In this document: positions 1 to 9,903 of the stretch, one piece after another | How positions within the stretch are numbered: position 1 is the first letter of the stretch | Layout of the letters: every line of letters begins with the position of its first letter | Assembly: GCA_029817715.1 (NCBI GenBank) | Contig: JARUPY010000251.1 | Location: 160,467-224,466 of the forward strand | Length of the DNA stretch: 64,000 nucleotides | Direction of reading: 5' to 3' | DNA from: Melastoma dodecandrum | Taxonomy: Eukaryota; Streptophyta; Magnoliopsida; Myrtales; Melastomataceae | Notes under the pieces: model-generated | What the model saw: the letters and a program-made list of their open reading frames with translations, nothing else | What the model was told of the DNA's origin: nothing | Database searches by the model: none | Made by a program: the position numbers and the translations under genes

Positions 1-1169
1 GTCTTTCTTGCAAAAAACTCAATCTGGCGCTTTTCATCATGTTTGATGCCAGCCATGAGTCCTCCACAGACCACTGCCGCATCCCAACTTAGGGATTCGT
101 CTTCAAATGAGTCCTCATCAAAAAACCAGGACCCTTCCTGATCCTCTTGGGTTTTTCCAACATGGCCTTTGCCATCGTGGTTCTTACCCCCGTGACTGCT
201 GTCACCAGACTCCTTGACTGAGTCTTTCACAGGAATTACTTCCTCAAGGCTTTCCTTCTTTTCAAGGTTACCTTCCAATGCTGCGTAAGCACTTCCGAAG
301 TCGAAGTATTGCTCACACTCCATTGCAGCCGCTTCCTCTGGTTCTCCCCTAGGTTCAGGGTCTACCACTTGGATTGGCTCGCCAATAATGGCCTTGAACT
401 TAGCCTCTTCCTCGGCATACTGTGTTTCTATATTCTCCTTCTGTTCCTCTTTGCTTTGTAACAAAGCCTTGTAGGATTTCACAGCTTGATTGATGGAAAT
501 TTTCTGCTCTTTGGCTAAGTGGTTTCGGCAGTAATTGAACTGCTCCATGGTCAAAGGTGACCACCAGGGTTCTTCAACCTTTCCGTCCCTCTTAGGACCA
601 TCCTTTGTAGAATCGTTCCCTTTGGGACCAGAAGAACCAAGCCTCTTGGCTTTCCTCTTCTTCCTGGCTTTCTCCTGCGACTCAGCTTTTGCCTTGTCTT
701 TCAGATCTGCCATCTTCACATCTCTTTTGGAGTTTTCCTCCTTCAGATCTGTCTTCCCCTTCTGGGAAACACTCGCTTTCCCCTTAGAATTGGCTCTTGC
801 CTTTTCTTTGGGTTCAGCCATCCCCTTCTGGGATTCTTTCGCCTTTCCCTTAGATCTGGCCTCAGCCTCTTTGGGATTAGCCATCTCTTTCTGGAGATCT
901 GGTTTCGCCTTATTCTCGGAGTCAGCTTTTGCTTTCTCCTTGAGTTCAGCCTTCCCTTTCTGGGAATTTGCAGTTTTCAGCTTCTTAGGACATTCGAATG
1001 ATCGATGACCCTTTTGCTTACACTGCCAGCAGAGAATTTCTGCTTTCGTTCCAGAAACGGAACCAGCATCACTATGCTCACTTTCTCCTTTGAGTTTAGG
1101 ACATACCTTTCGGGAGTGTCCCTCCTTCTTGCATCCCCAGCATATCTTTCTCTTTGCAGCAGGATCCAT
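1..1169 (-). CDS. Downstream pararetroviral ORF with two zinc knuckles, runs off left edge
   Basis: The frame opens at the ATG at 1169-1167 and stays open to the window edge, about 389 codons with no stop. Two CCHC knuckles of spacing C-X2-C-X4-H-X4-C lie near residues 10-23 and about 48-61. A long Lys/Glu/Ala/Ser-rich tract follows, with recurring short blocks such as SQKG and KEKAKA. A Trp-rich segment near WWSPL leads into a predicted helical, acidic C-terminal half. The start overlaps the end of the RNase H frame by about 74 nt in another phase, a normal caulimovirid arrangement. The position downstream of pol is that of the transactivator/viroplasmin gene in several genera, but I see no signature proving that role, so function is unassigned. 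It is the only uninterrupted frame of this insertion. Confidence 0.6.
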   Translation of the reverse strand, partial: MDPAAKRKICWGCKKEGHSRKVCPKLKGESEHSDAGSVSGTKAEILCWQCKQKGHRSFECPKKLKTANSQKGKAELKEKAKADSENKAKPDLQKEMANPKEAEARSKGKAKESQKGMAEPKEKARANSKGKASVSQKGKTDLKEENSKRDVKMADLKDKAKAESQEKARKKRKAKRLGSSGPKGNDSTKDGPKRDGKVEEPWWSPLTMEQFNYCRNHLAKEQKISINQAVKSYKALLQSKEEQKENIETQYAEEEAKFKAIIGEPIQVVDPEPRGEPEEAAAMECEQYFDFGSAYAALEGNLEKKESLEEVIPVKDSVKESGDSSHGGKNHDGKGHVGKTQEDQEGSWFFDEDSFEDESLSWDAAVVCGGLMAGIKHDEKRQIEFFARK

Positions 1170-2289
1170 CTGCAGAGTTTTTAGAAAGAGAGGTGTTTGC
1201 AAGTTCTCTAGAGAGAGAGTCAGCTATTATGTTGTGGTCAGACTTAATATATTCGACCTCGTATTTATAATAGCTCAACAGTTCCTGTAACCTCAAGAGT
1301 CTAGTTTGCCTAGCCTCCTTAAGGTTCAGACTCATGAACCTCTTTACATAGGTCGAGTCAGATCGCACTAAAAATGCTTTTGGTGCCAAAAAGATGTAAA
1401 AAGCCTTTATTCCATATTTTAAGGCTAATACTTCCTTTTCATGTATCGGGTATCGTAGTTCGTACCCCTTGAAGCTTCCCGACCAGTATTTACACACCGG
1501 TTCTGGTTTTCGTCCTCTAATTTTGAGAACTGCTCCCCAATGATTTTCAGAAGCATCAACTTCCAAGACTAGCTCATCACTATCAGATGGTAAAGCTAAT
1601 TGTGGCAAATTTTTCACCTTAGCTTTTATCCTTCTAATGGACTGAGTGTCTTCATCTTCCCACATCCAAGGATTAGTCGAAGAGGTTTTCTTCGAAATCC
1701 TACTCAGATCTTGGGAAAGATCTTTCACAAACTTTCTTGCATAGTTAGCGCATCCACAAAATCTTTGGACTTGCTTTCTATCCTCAAGTCTGTCAGGAAA
1801 ATTAACTATTTTCTCGGCAATATGATTTTGCAGTTTAATTTTACCCTGCTCAATTTCCATGCCTAAGAAGTTAACTGATTCCTTAAACCACTCTATCTTC
1901 CTTTCAGATAGAATCATACCTTCCCTACGGAAGACATCAGTCACCTTATCTAAGTGTCTCATGTGGTCATCTTCAGACTGACTGTAGACTAACACATCGT
2001 CAATATAGACCGCACAAAATTTTTGGATTTGTTTGAACGCATTATCCATTTTGCGCTGAAATACGCCTGGAGCATTCTTCAGGCCGAATGGCATAACCAA
2101 CCATTCAAACATTCCCCGCGGAGCATTGAAGGCAGTTAGAGGAACCGACTCTTCTTCCATTTTGACTTGCCAGTATCCACTTTTCAAGTCAAATTTGGAA
2201 AAGAATTTTGGTTGGTTCAAACTAATCCTATCAAAAAGATCTCCTGCAGTGGGAATCTTATAGCCACCGTCTTTTGTGGCTTTGTTAAG
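1096..2289 (-). pseudogene. Pararetroviral reverse transcriptase core and RNase H (C-terminal part of broken polyprotein)
   Basis: This open segment follows an in-frame TAG at 2290-2292. RT motifs are clear: FDLKSGYWQ, MPFGLKNAP, and the catalytic YIDD box about 73 residues into the segment counted from 2220. RNase H follows with its acidic residues visible in order: Asp in VDASE, Glu in HEKEV, Asp in RSDS and Asp in IADSLSREL, so the DEDD set appears complete. In a live virus this part makes DNA from the pregenomic RNA and degrades the template. The segment has no Met start of its own near the break and could be translated only by readthrough. It ends at 1096 with a short tail overlapping the zinc-knuckle ORF. 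Confidence 0.85.
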
Positions 2290-3156
2290 CTAACGATAGT
2301 CTATAACCATTCGTGCTTTACCTCGCACCTGCACGGCATGGTTAATTACCATAAAGGCAGGACTAGAATGCGGACTATAACTGTCCCTAATCAAACCCTT
2401 TCCAAGCAACTCAGGAATTTGTTTGTCAAACTCCTCAACCATCTCAGCCGTATATGTAATGTTTCTGGCTCTAATAATGGTTTCGGGATCTTTCAACTCA
2501 AGTTTAGCCTTAAGGCCATTTCGAGTCCACAATTGTAATGGGTCTTCACTAAAGTTGTCGGCCAGTTTTACAAGGAAGTTATCCCATTTTGTCCCTGTTA
2601 ACTTTACAGCCATGCACACTTCTTGTTTACGAAACAAGTCGTCATACCAGCTAGAACTACTGGTATTCGTTGGAGAAAACAAGGTTTGCTCCCATGAATT
2701 GTTCTCATCCAACCGTATATCACCACGTTGAGCTCGCACTCTGAAAGCTCTTTCACATGGGGTATCTCCACAGTATTCTGTCCGTTTTACCGGGTAAAAG
2801 CCAAATTTTAACCGAAGTCTAGGCTCTTGTAGAATACTTATTTTTACCCTTCCTATGGAAACATCAGTTTCATTCTGCACAAAAGGAAGGTTTTCCTTTT
2901 GTCCCTTTAAAAAGGCGTTACCTATAATGATGTCGGCCTCTAATAAAGGATGTGCAAGAATCTCTTTAATGATGAATTTTTGTCCACCAATAAAGACAGG
3001 CACATTGCTTGCCTTATGGCCCACGATTGTGGCCATACCATCGACGTTAACCATGTGAATGGGTTTCTGCAGTGGTTCCCACCACTCATCTGGTAGAGCA
3101 TTGAGTCTAGCAAAAGTTAAGCTCCATCCCGTGTTTATTAAAGTCTCCAGAGAATA
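2290..3156 (-). pseudogene. Pararetroviral aspartic protease and start of reverse transcriptase (middle of broken polyprotein)
   Basis: This stretch lies between two in-frame TAG codons (3157-3159 and 2290-2292). It begins with a protease-like region. Near 3135-3130 the codons read Asn-Thr-Gly where retroviral-type proteases have Asp-Thr/Ser-Gly. Further on, ADIIIGNAFL resembles the second conserved protease motif. The start of RT follows, with LIRDSYSPHSSP and RMVIDYR, the latter directly before the stop. With the Asn reading, the protease would be catalytically dead even without the stops. The segment shares its phase with the frames on both sides. Confidence 0.75.
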
Positions 3157-5061
3157 CTAATAGTATCCAGGAAATTTGAAAGTTCGAGCCACATATGTGC
3201 TCATGTCTGTCTTCCTGACACTAAACCCCATCTTCTCAGGTACACTCTGGGACGATTCTATCATCCGCCATATATCGTCTATCGGAGTAAACCTTTGCTT
3301 GGCTATCTGCTCGATAACCTTACAAACTTCAGGAATCTTGGAAAAAGAATTTTCCGCACTGGTAACTCTTAACATCCGTATAGACTCCTCTCTTGGTTGG
3401 TCAACAGGGTCTTCATAGACTGGTAGCGATACCTGCCTATACGCTACGATTCTGCCCGTATGTTGAGACGGGGCTCGTGAATCAACAGATCTTCGAGACA
3501 TCTCTTCTATTAGTGGCGGTGCGCTTGCAACCTCTGGTCGAGAGACTCTTACCTCTTCTCCCACATCACTCGCTCTTGAAGAGACTTCAGAGGGCGCTCT
3601 ATTAAGCGGCTCTCTCAGGATTGGCCTCCTCACAGGCAAATATCTGTCAGCTCTTTCGCTAAGCATAGGCAAATGCCTATCAGCTCTAAAACTGTCCCTA
3701 GACGGTTCTCCCAACATTAAAGTCATCTCGTTACCTCTTTGTCGGATATTGGCCGCACTAATCGGCCTAGAGCTACTACCGGGTTCAGTCATAACCCAGT
3801 TTCTCGGCCAGGTTAACTCTAATGGGTTTACCTCTCGCCTGTGAAACTGTTGGTAGTTATTATGACCTTCTTCGAACAACTCTGTAAGTCTAGAGATGTT
3901 CCTCACACCAGGACTAGTGGTATTTACCAATCGGTAAATTACCCTAGTGTGATACGCCAAATACTTGGCCTGGGGATTCATGCGATCCATGTTCATCGAC
4001 TTGATTCTTAAGGTCAATGAAGTCCCCAAACAGCGATCGTTCAAAGCCATCATAAAGTTTGGATGGACTTGGAACCATACAGGACCATGTGCAAGATTGG
4101 CCTGTACGCCTGATATCAGTTGATCTCTACTCTCTCTCCATCGTTTATCGATCACAGCTGCTACCACAGGACTATCTGCTGGTAAATGAAACAGGGGGAC
4201 TAATCCTATCTGGATTAACCCAATGTGTATATAGTTATATACACCTCTTGCGTTACGCATGGTATCTCTTATTCGTTGTACGTTTAAGAGTGGGATATCC
4301 AAAGTCTCAAGCTCAGTGCTTGTGACTTGCGCCGTTGCCTCGGTCTGAGAGATATCTATTGTGGATCGAAACCTAAATCTCGATACTTCATATATCTCTC
4401 TTGCATTGACATTTGGCAACCTCCATTCCAGAATTGACTGGGATGAATCTTCGTACTGGTGGGTTTCCTCCAGTACCTGATTCGTTGTTTCCAAGGGAAC
4501 CAACTCATCACCATCTCCTTCCCTCTCTGCTCGCATCATGAATAGATGTTCGGTCCAGAGATCAGAATCCTCTTCTGAGTCTGTATCATAGTTTGTCACA
4601 ACCTCATAAATTGATTCTACTTCCGAGTCTAAGTCGGAACTGTCCTGCTCATCGATAGGTTCGTAAGCAAGAACTTGTTCCTCATTACTCCTGTCCTCTA
4701 GGAAGACCATCCGGAGCCGTTCTCTCCTCTGGTTCTTCTTCGGACAACTATCCGCCTTGTGGTCTTTGGAACCACAAAACCAGCAGCAATTACAGCTACT
4801 CAAAGGTTTCCCTTTAGGACATTTTGGTTCTCTGCCATGCTTGCGCTTGAAGGCATCGATCCTATCTTTATCCTTTAGGTTATCCCTTCTCCTTACAAAC
4901 CTCTTTGGCTTGTAATCAGGACCTCCTTTTTGTTTTCGTTGGAGATCTCTCTTGGGCCAAATTTTCCTTTTATTGTACCCAACGAACTTCCTTGTTTTAC
5001 GAGGAAAGTTCTTTCTCTTTAGAGCATCACCGGTCATACTGCGCGTATCGCATCCGTATCT
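3157..5061 (-). pseudogene. Pararetroviral coat-protein tail with zinc knuckle, then 30K-type movement protein
   Basis: After an in-frame TGA at 5062-5064 the frame stays open for over 620 codons. The N-terminal 70 residues are strongly basic. A CCHC knuckle (C85, C88, H93, C98 counted from the Met at 5037) ends the coat-protein part. An acidic linker follows (about residues 125-200). Residues about 210-380 carry the pattern of plant-virus 30K movement proteins, including GLIQIGLVPL, LAHGPVWF and HPNFMMALND. Such proteins widen plasmodesmata for cell-to-cell spread. The last 200 residues are Ser/Arg/Pro-rich and unassigned. A TAG at 3157-3159 ends the segment immediately before the protease. 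Confidence 0.75.
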
Positions 5062-6315
5062 TCACGGCACATACTCTATTTGAGAACAACAGCTCTTATT
5101 CAGGTAAGGGAGCTTCTTAGCTGCCTCTTTTACCTGGAGCTCAGTACATGCTTTACGCATTGCGTACTTCACCGCCTGAATTTTTCCTCCGAGTCCCGAG
5201 ACTATCTTTTCTTCACTCAGGAGTAATTCATAGGCCTTTTGCGCAACTTCCGGCCAAGGTTCGGGAAGTTTTGCAAAAAAGGTTCCTAATATGAACTGTT
5301 GAGATACTACGTCCAGATTGTAATAATACTTCTGGAATTCACACACGTAGTTATCAAAATAGCACATATCACAGATCTGTAGTTGAACCAGAGCGGTCAA
5401 AGACTGCTCTTTCTCCACGGTCTCAGTGGATAACGAGAAACCACAGAACTCTCGTTTCAGGGCATCAGCGATTATTGCCAATACTCCGTCAACCGTCAGC
5501 GCCTGATCTATCTTTTCCTTAATGTCTGTGTGCGCCACTAAGGTTTTCCAATATTTCTGCGTTGTACCCATGAGGGCTGCTACACATAATTCGTAGACCG
5601 CTCCAGGAGGTACTCCTCCTGCAGATGCCGTCATCCGAATAAGTGATAACCACTCATCTATCTTTTCAGATACATGCTTTTCACAATCTATGTCCAGAAA
5701 AGCACCAGGGGTAATTATTGGTTTTAAAATATTATCTCTAGGGACAAACTCTTGTTTAGTCCTATGAGGATAATCGGGCCTGTAAATTTCCCTCTTCGCA
5801 GTTACCAGTTCATTAAACGTTCTATTGTCTAAATGAACTGGAGTATCCTCTGCCAGACCTAAGGCTTTCCTTAAGTCTTTTGCCAATTCCCCACTCTGAG
5901 AATTCAAGTTTGCACTTCGCTTTTGTGAGTCTGAAATGAAAGGAGCTACTGACTCTCTATACATTTCATCCACACTCTTGCCTTGATTCTGTTTGGGATT
6001 TCTCCCTCCCAGATTCAATCTTTCGACTGGTTTTCTTGTTGTACTTTCCAGTCCAGAGGTAGCCTCGGCTTCAGGCCTTTTTAAACCTCTTTCTCTTTCG
6101 AGAGCGTCTAACATTGTATTTACAATGGAGCCTACTTCCTTTGCCATTTGGTTTCGGCTTTCTAGACTTTCATTGCTCCCCTGAATAGTTAGCTGAGTTA
6201 AAATATCATTTATACTCTTGTTAACTCCAAAAGGAGACAATCTAGCTTCTGGAACGAACTCCAGACGAGATGGAGTCCCAGAAGGATTTCCCGTAGATTT
6301 TCCTTCTCCAGCCAT
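5062..6315 (-). pseudogene. Pararetroviral coat-protein domain (N-terminal part of broken polyprotein)
   Basis: This 417-residue open segment starts at the Met at 6315, the first Met after a stop-rich leader. Residues about 1-180 are low-complexity and polar. Residues about 190-410 form the capsid-like core, recognised by spaced aromatic and acidic residues and by the segments YFDNYVCEFQKYYY and FFAKLPEPWP, which match the family's pre-zinc-knuckle capsid region. It ends at an in-frame TGA only about 80 codons before the zinc knuckle. The capsid is therefore split by one substitution rather than by a frameshift. Confidence 0.75.
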
Positions 6316-6960
6316 TCAGTAAATCTTAATTAGGAGCTTTGATGGATATTTTTGAAAATGGGTCAAAGTTCAGGATTTAGGGAGATATTATCTAAACCTT
6401 AGGATAAATTGGAAGAATTTTGTAACTTTGGGATATATTTGATAAAGTGCCCTTCTTGTTTTATTCTTCTCTTATTCTTCTTTTATCTTCTTTTATTCTT
6501 TTTATTTATTTATTTTTATTATCACTATTTTTCTTGTCCTTTTCCTATCTCTCACCCGTGGCCTTTCCGTGAAATCTTCGCCCGATAGGATTCGTATGGT
6601 TGGGGGAAATTCTTTTAAATTCCCAATCCTTCTATTCTATCCTATATGTAGATTTCAATTGTCCTATATGCCGACACGGTCCACTACTCGACTTAAACCC
6701 CCATTCGATTAATACCAATTAATTAACCAAACTTAAGCCTGATCAAAATCCGTGGCATAACACAAATATTATCGCGATTCAAATTCAATTTTGTTTGAGT
6801 CCAGGTGTTCAATTTTTATTCGATATTAACGTCAACTGACAACGAAAGTATTAAACTCTCGCACCACGTCGAATTTTGACTCGGTCAAACATTCTATTCC
6901 TAGTCAACCCACTAGTCAAAGTAGTACATCTTCATTCTCGAAAATTCGGGTCATTACACT
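6316..6960. other. Leader of the pararetrovirus and/or an LTR-like segment; no gene
   Basis: 6450-6540 is a T/C-rich tract. From 6540 rightwards the base composition changes. At about 6958 the minus strand reads TGTAATGACCCGAATTTTCG, a start typical of plant Ty3 LTRs. I could not find the matching end or a second copy, so a solo or truncated LTR is only a candidate. I found no complement of the initiator Met-tRNA that would mark a caulimovirid priming site. Confidence 0.3.
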
Positions 6961-8472
6961 TTTCACTGGTGATGTTGTGAAATGGAGGAAGAAGGCAATA
7001 ATCACTTCCTCAACCCTCAGCGAAGCTCCGATCACTCTAGTATCAACTGAAGAAGCTACTGGATGATGAAGGAGGGAGGTGAGGCAAGACAGCAAGGTTG
7101 CATATGTTCATCGTCCTCGATTCACCTCGGAATCACGTTGCGAAGCTTGATCAGAGTAAAGGTGCGTCGGATTTTTCCATTAAACCGGAGTTTTTGTGCT
7201 ACCTACCTTGATCGATAGAGGTGAAGACTGCTGCGAGGATGACGGATTGGAGCTCCAATGATGCTTCCTCTTCGTGGCCAAGATCCGAATGAGGCAGAGG
7301 AAGTAGCTCCCGGATGGGGTTGATGGTGTCTCCTCAACCTCAGAGAGAAACAATTTGGAAGACGAAGGTGGGCAGAGAAAAAATGCCCACCTAATGTCTT
7401 CTCAGTCCCCTCCCCCAAGAAAACAAATATACGATGAAAGCTGTTTATTAATGTTCTAAGTAACTAAAAGTAAAATGAAATGTTTAAAAATTAAATTAAC
7501 TTTTTGAGGGAAAATTCATTCATGATTATGATGCATGATGACGTGATGATGATTAATTTTATTAAAATGCAACAAGATAATAAATTCGTCATTTTTTTAA
7601 AAGAAGTAAAATATTGCTTTAATTCGCTCAATATTAAATTTTTTAGAAAAATGGACTTCTAAATGGACTTTCGCCATTTGATTGATTCTAAAATTTATAA
7701 TCTCCTAATCATGTTCAGGGATGATTTAAAAATATTCTAGTCAAATTTCATGTAATTTAGAACTAAATATTTGATCATATATGTATGAAGTTGGTTGAGC
7801 TTTCTTGTTTTGTTTCCCATATTTTTACTTTAATTTTGTCCGCCTTGGGTATCTTAATTCATGTTCATGTTCTGGAATTCGATTTCGGGATCTACAGGAG
7901 ATAATACAAGTCGCAATTATGTAGTATTAATGTGTGAGGATGTAAGAATTATGCGGGATAGTCTTTTGATGCTCTATAGGAGACTTACTCTCTTTATATT
8001 TGTAAATGATCGAGTTGTAAGTTATGCTTATATGAATTTATAATATCTCTTTGGAGATTAGTTTTGTATTATATTGTAATTGGTCGGAACTCATATTCAA
8101 ATTAATTTGATCTCGTTAGAATTAACATTTAAGAGCAGATAATTACTTTTTACACAATAATAGAAAACAATAGCCGGTGGAACAAGTGAATCTTAAATGA
8201 TGATAGACATATATTTATATGATAAAAACATATTCTTTATATATGTGAATACGTGAAAATGGACACCAAAAGGAATAAGATGAATTTAAATTTATTTAAT
8301 TTGAAGCAAAAAATCAATTTTCATAGAAGACTAACTAAAAAAAATCAACGATATAAATGGGTAATTTGGAATTTTTACGTCATTGTCGCTCTGTCTGGTC
8401 GAATGCCTTTTCCGGAGGTTTATTTTATAATTTCCCTCTTGATTTCTTATTCTTTCCCATAGGTCCGGAATG
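6961..8472. other. AT-rich spacer, no supported gene
   Basis: The short open frames here (for example 7203-7418 on the minus strand and 7861-8043 on the plus) have no recognisable domain, no start context and no neighbouring exon. I see nothing functional. Confidence 0.5.
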
Positions 8473-8927
8473 TTTCCAAACAGGGGTGAGCACATTTTTT
8501 TTATATAATTTTTTAACCATTTAACAGCCCAAATTGTTTACCAATTTATTAAATCGAATTATCCAATTCAATTTCGGTTTGGTTAATGGTTAAAGAAAAT
8601 TATAAAAAAATTGGATAATTAGGCGGTTTTATAAACAATAACAGAAAATTGGCTAACTGAAAACTCAAAAGTTAGATTAGTATATTTGGTAGCTAAATAT
8701 TATTTATTAATTGTTGTTTTTAATTTCTCCCGTTACCCTAGTCTTTGAGGCAAAAAAAAAATCCAATTTTCAGAGATTACATCGACAGTTTAAGTAACTT
8801 TAACCAAAATTCAGTGAAGCTGAGTGAAGCTGTTGGAGGAGTGATTGATGATTTTTTTGAATGTAATCAATCGAACTTCGGTTAGGTTCATTTACCAAAC
8901 GGACCGATGCTCACCCCTATTTCCAAA
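8473..8927. mobile_element. hAT-type MITE with 8-bp target duplication
   Basis: The 439-bp element occupies 8481-8919. Its ends are inverted repeats: CAGGGGTGAGCA at the left and TAGGGGTGAGCA as the reverse complement of the right end. It is flanked by a perfect 8-bp direct repeat, TTTCCAAA, at 8473-8480 and 8920-8927. An 8-bp duplication and a CAGGGG-like terminus are hallmarks of the hAT superfamily. The interior is AT-rich and noncoding, so the element is non-autonomous. The preserved duplication suggests a relatively young or undisturbed insertion. Confidence 0.85.
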
Positions 8928-9861
8928 CGCACCCTTTGTGTGATTCCATCTATTAGTCTTTTGTTTACCCCTTAGCCATAAAGATTTTGATGTCTATGTC
9001 AGTGGTTAATTATAGAAAAGCTTTAACAAACTGGTCATTTTGGTACAAGTGTGGTATAGGATAATTTTTCATTGGCATGTTAAGGATCCAATTGAAAAAT
9101 AATTCAAAGTTTGTACATAACTTTCGGCAGCAAAGCAAAAAAATATGGGAAAAGAACCAGTCTTGACCTGATTGACTAGGGTTATAAATGACTTGAACGA
9201 TTTATTTTTTTTTATAAAACGAATTCGAGCTCGACGTTGAAGTTATCAATAAAAAGTAAAACAGAGGGAATCGAACCACCTCAGAATGATAAGCTGTCTT
9301 GACGATATATACTTATGAGAAATTGTTCTTTTATATATGAAAATATGTCATTATTTCACCAAACATTTCGAGCTTTTAGAGTTGACATTGACTGCCGTAC
9401 AACATAATTTCAGAAAAAATAGAAAAATCTGAGCCTAATTATTTTAATTTTATGGAGCTCGACCTTGATATTGGGTCTCGGCTCCACTCATTTATACCGT
9501 AGGTCCATGAGAAAATAAAAAGGAGATACGGGTGGGTCAAGTAAAACCGTGTAATAAGACGAGACCGACCGCCGCTAACCCGCGGTTCCCTTCCGATTGC
9601 CAAATGAAAATTGATCCTAAAATCATGGACAAAAAGGTCTCCTTTTTTCAAATTAGAAAAGTTATTTTTAATTAATTTGGATTAATTCTTTAGGCAGAGA
9701 CTTTTGAATAAAAATTAGAGTCACCGGTCATAATATTGAATTCAGGGATCTCCGCTCCCGTCCCCTTAATCACGAAATATACTTTTTAGTTAATGTCATT
9801 GTCCTCTTCTCCTTGACGATCAAGCTTAGCCCGTCCCTGAGTTTGTTACCATTATTCTAGA
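8928..9861. other. AT-rich spacer upstream of the membrane-protein gene
   Basis: No gene seen. The minus-strand frame at 9439-9651 shows no domain. The T-arm-like string near 9265-9280 is discussed under rejected items. Confidence 0.5.
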
Positions 9862-9873
9862 CATATATATATG
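9862..9873 (+). promoter_or_regulatory. Candidate TATA box of the 9904 gene
   Basis: CATATATATATG lies about 40 bp before the ATG at 9904. If used, the transcribed leader would be very short. An upstream exon is possible instead, because TTGTTGCAG just before 9901 looks like a splice acceptor. Confidence 0.25.
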
Positions 9874-9903
9874 TTTCTACTCTGATACATCTTGTTGCAG
9901 CCC

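Larger units (their letters stand above)
1..6315 (-). mobile_element. Endogenous caulimovirid (pararetrovirus) insertion, partial, continues past left edge
   Basis: Reading leftwards from 6315, one frame gives a coat-protein-like region, a CCHC zinc knuckle, a 30K-type movement-protein-like region, an aspartic-protease-like region, reverse transcriptase with YIDD, and RNase H. A second frame follows. This domain set is that of Caulimoviridae, not of LTR retrotransposons, because it includes a movement-protein-like domain. I saw no LTRs bounding it. The long frame is interrupted by three isolated stops (5062-5064, 3157-3159, 2290-2292), all in the same reading phase, so this is an old chromosomal copy. 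Coat before movement protein is, as I recall, the order in cavemovirus/solendovirus ORF1; genus is not assigned here. Length, completeness at the left and integration flanks cannot be judged from this window. Confidence 0.85.

Noticed and set aside
535..1008. 157-codon plus-strand frame with repeated FPFWE/FALS words
   Set aside because: It is the antisense of the Lys/Glu/Ala repeats of the minus-strand zinc-knuckle ORF.
9255..9310. tRNA-like T-arm string on the minus strand (GGTTCGATTCC near 9265-9280)
   Set aside because: No complementary acceptor stem, D-arm or anticodon arm could be assembled around it.
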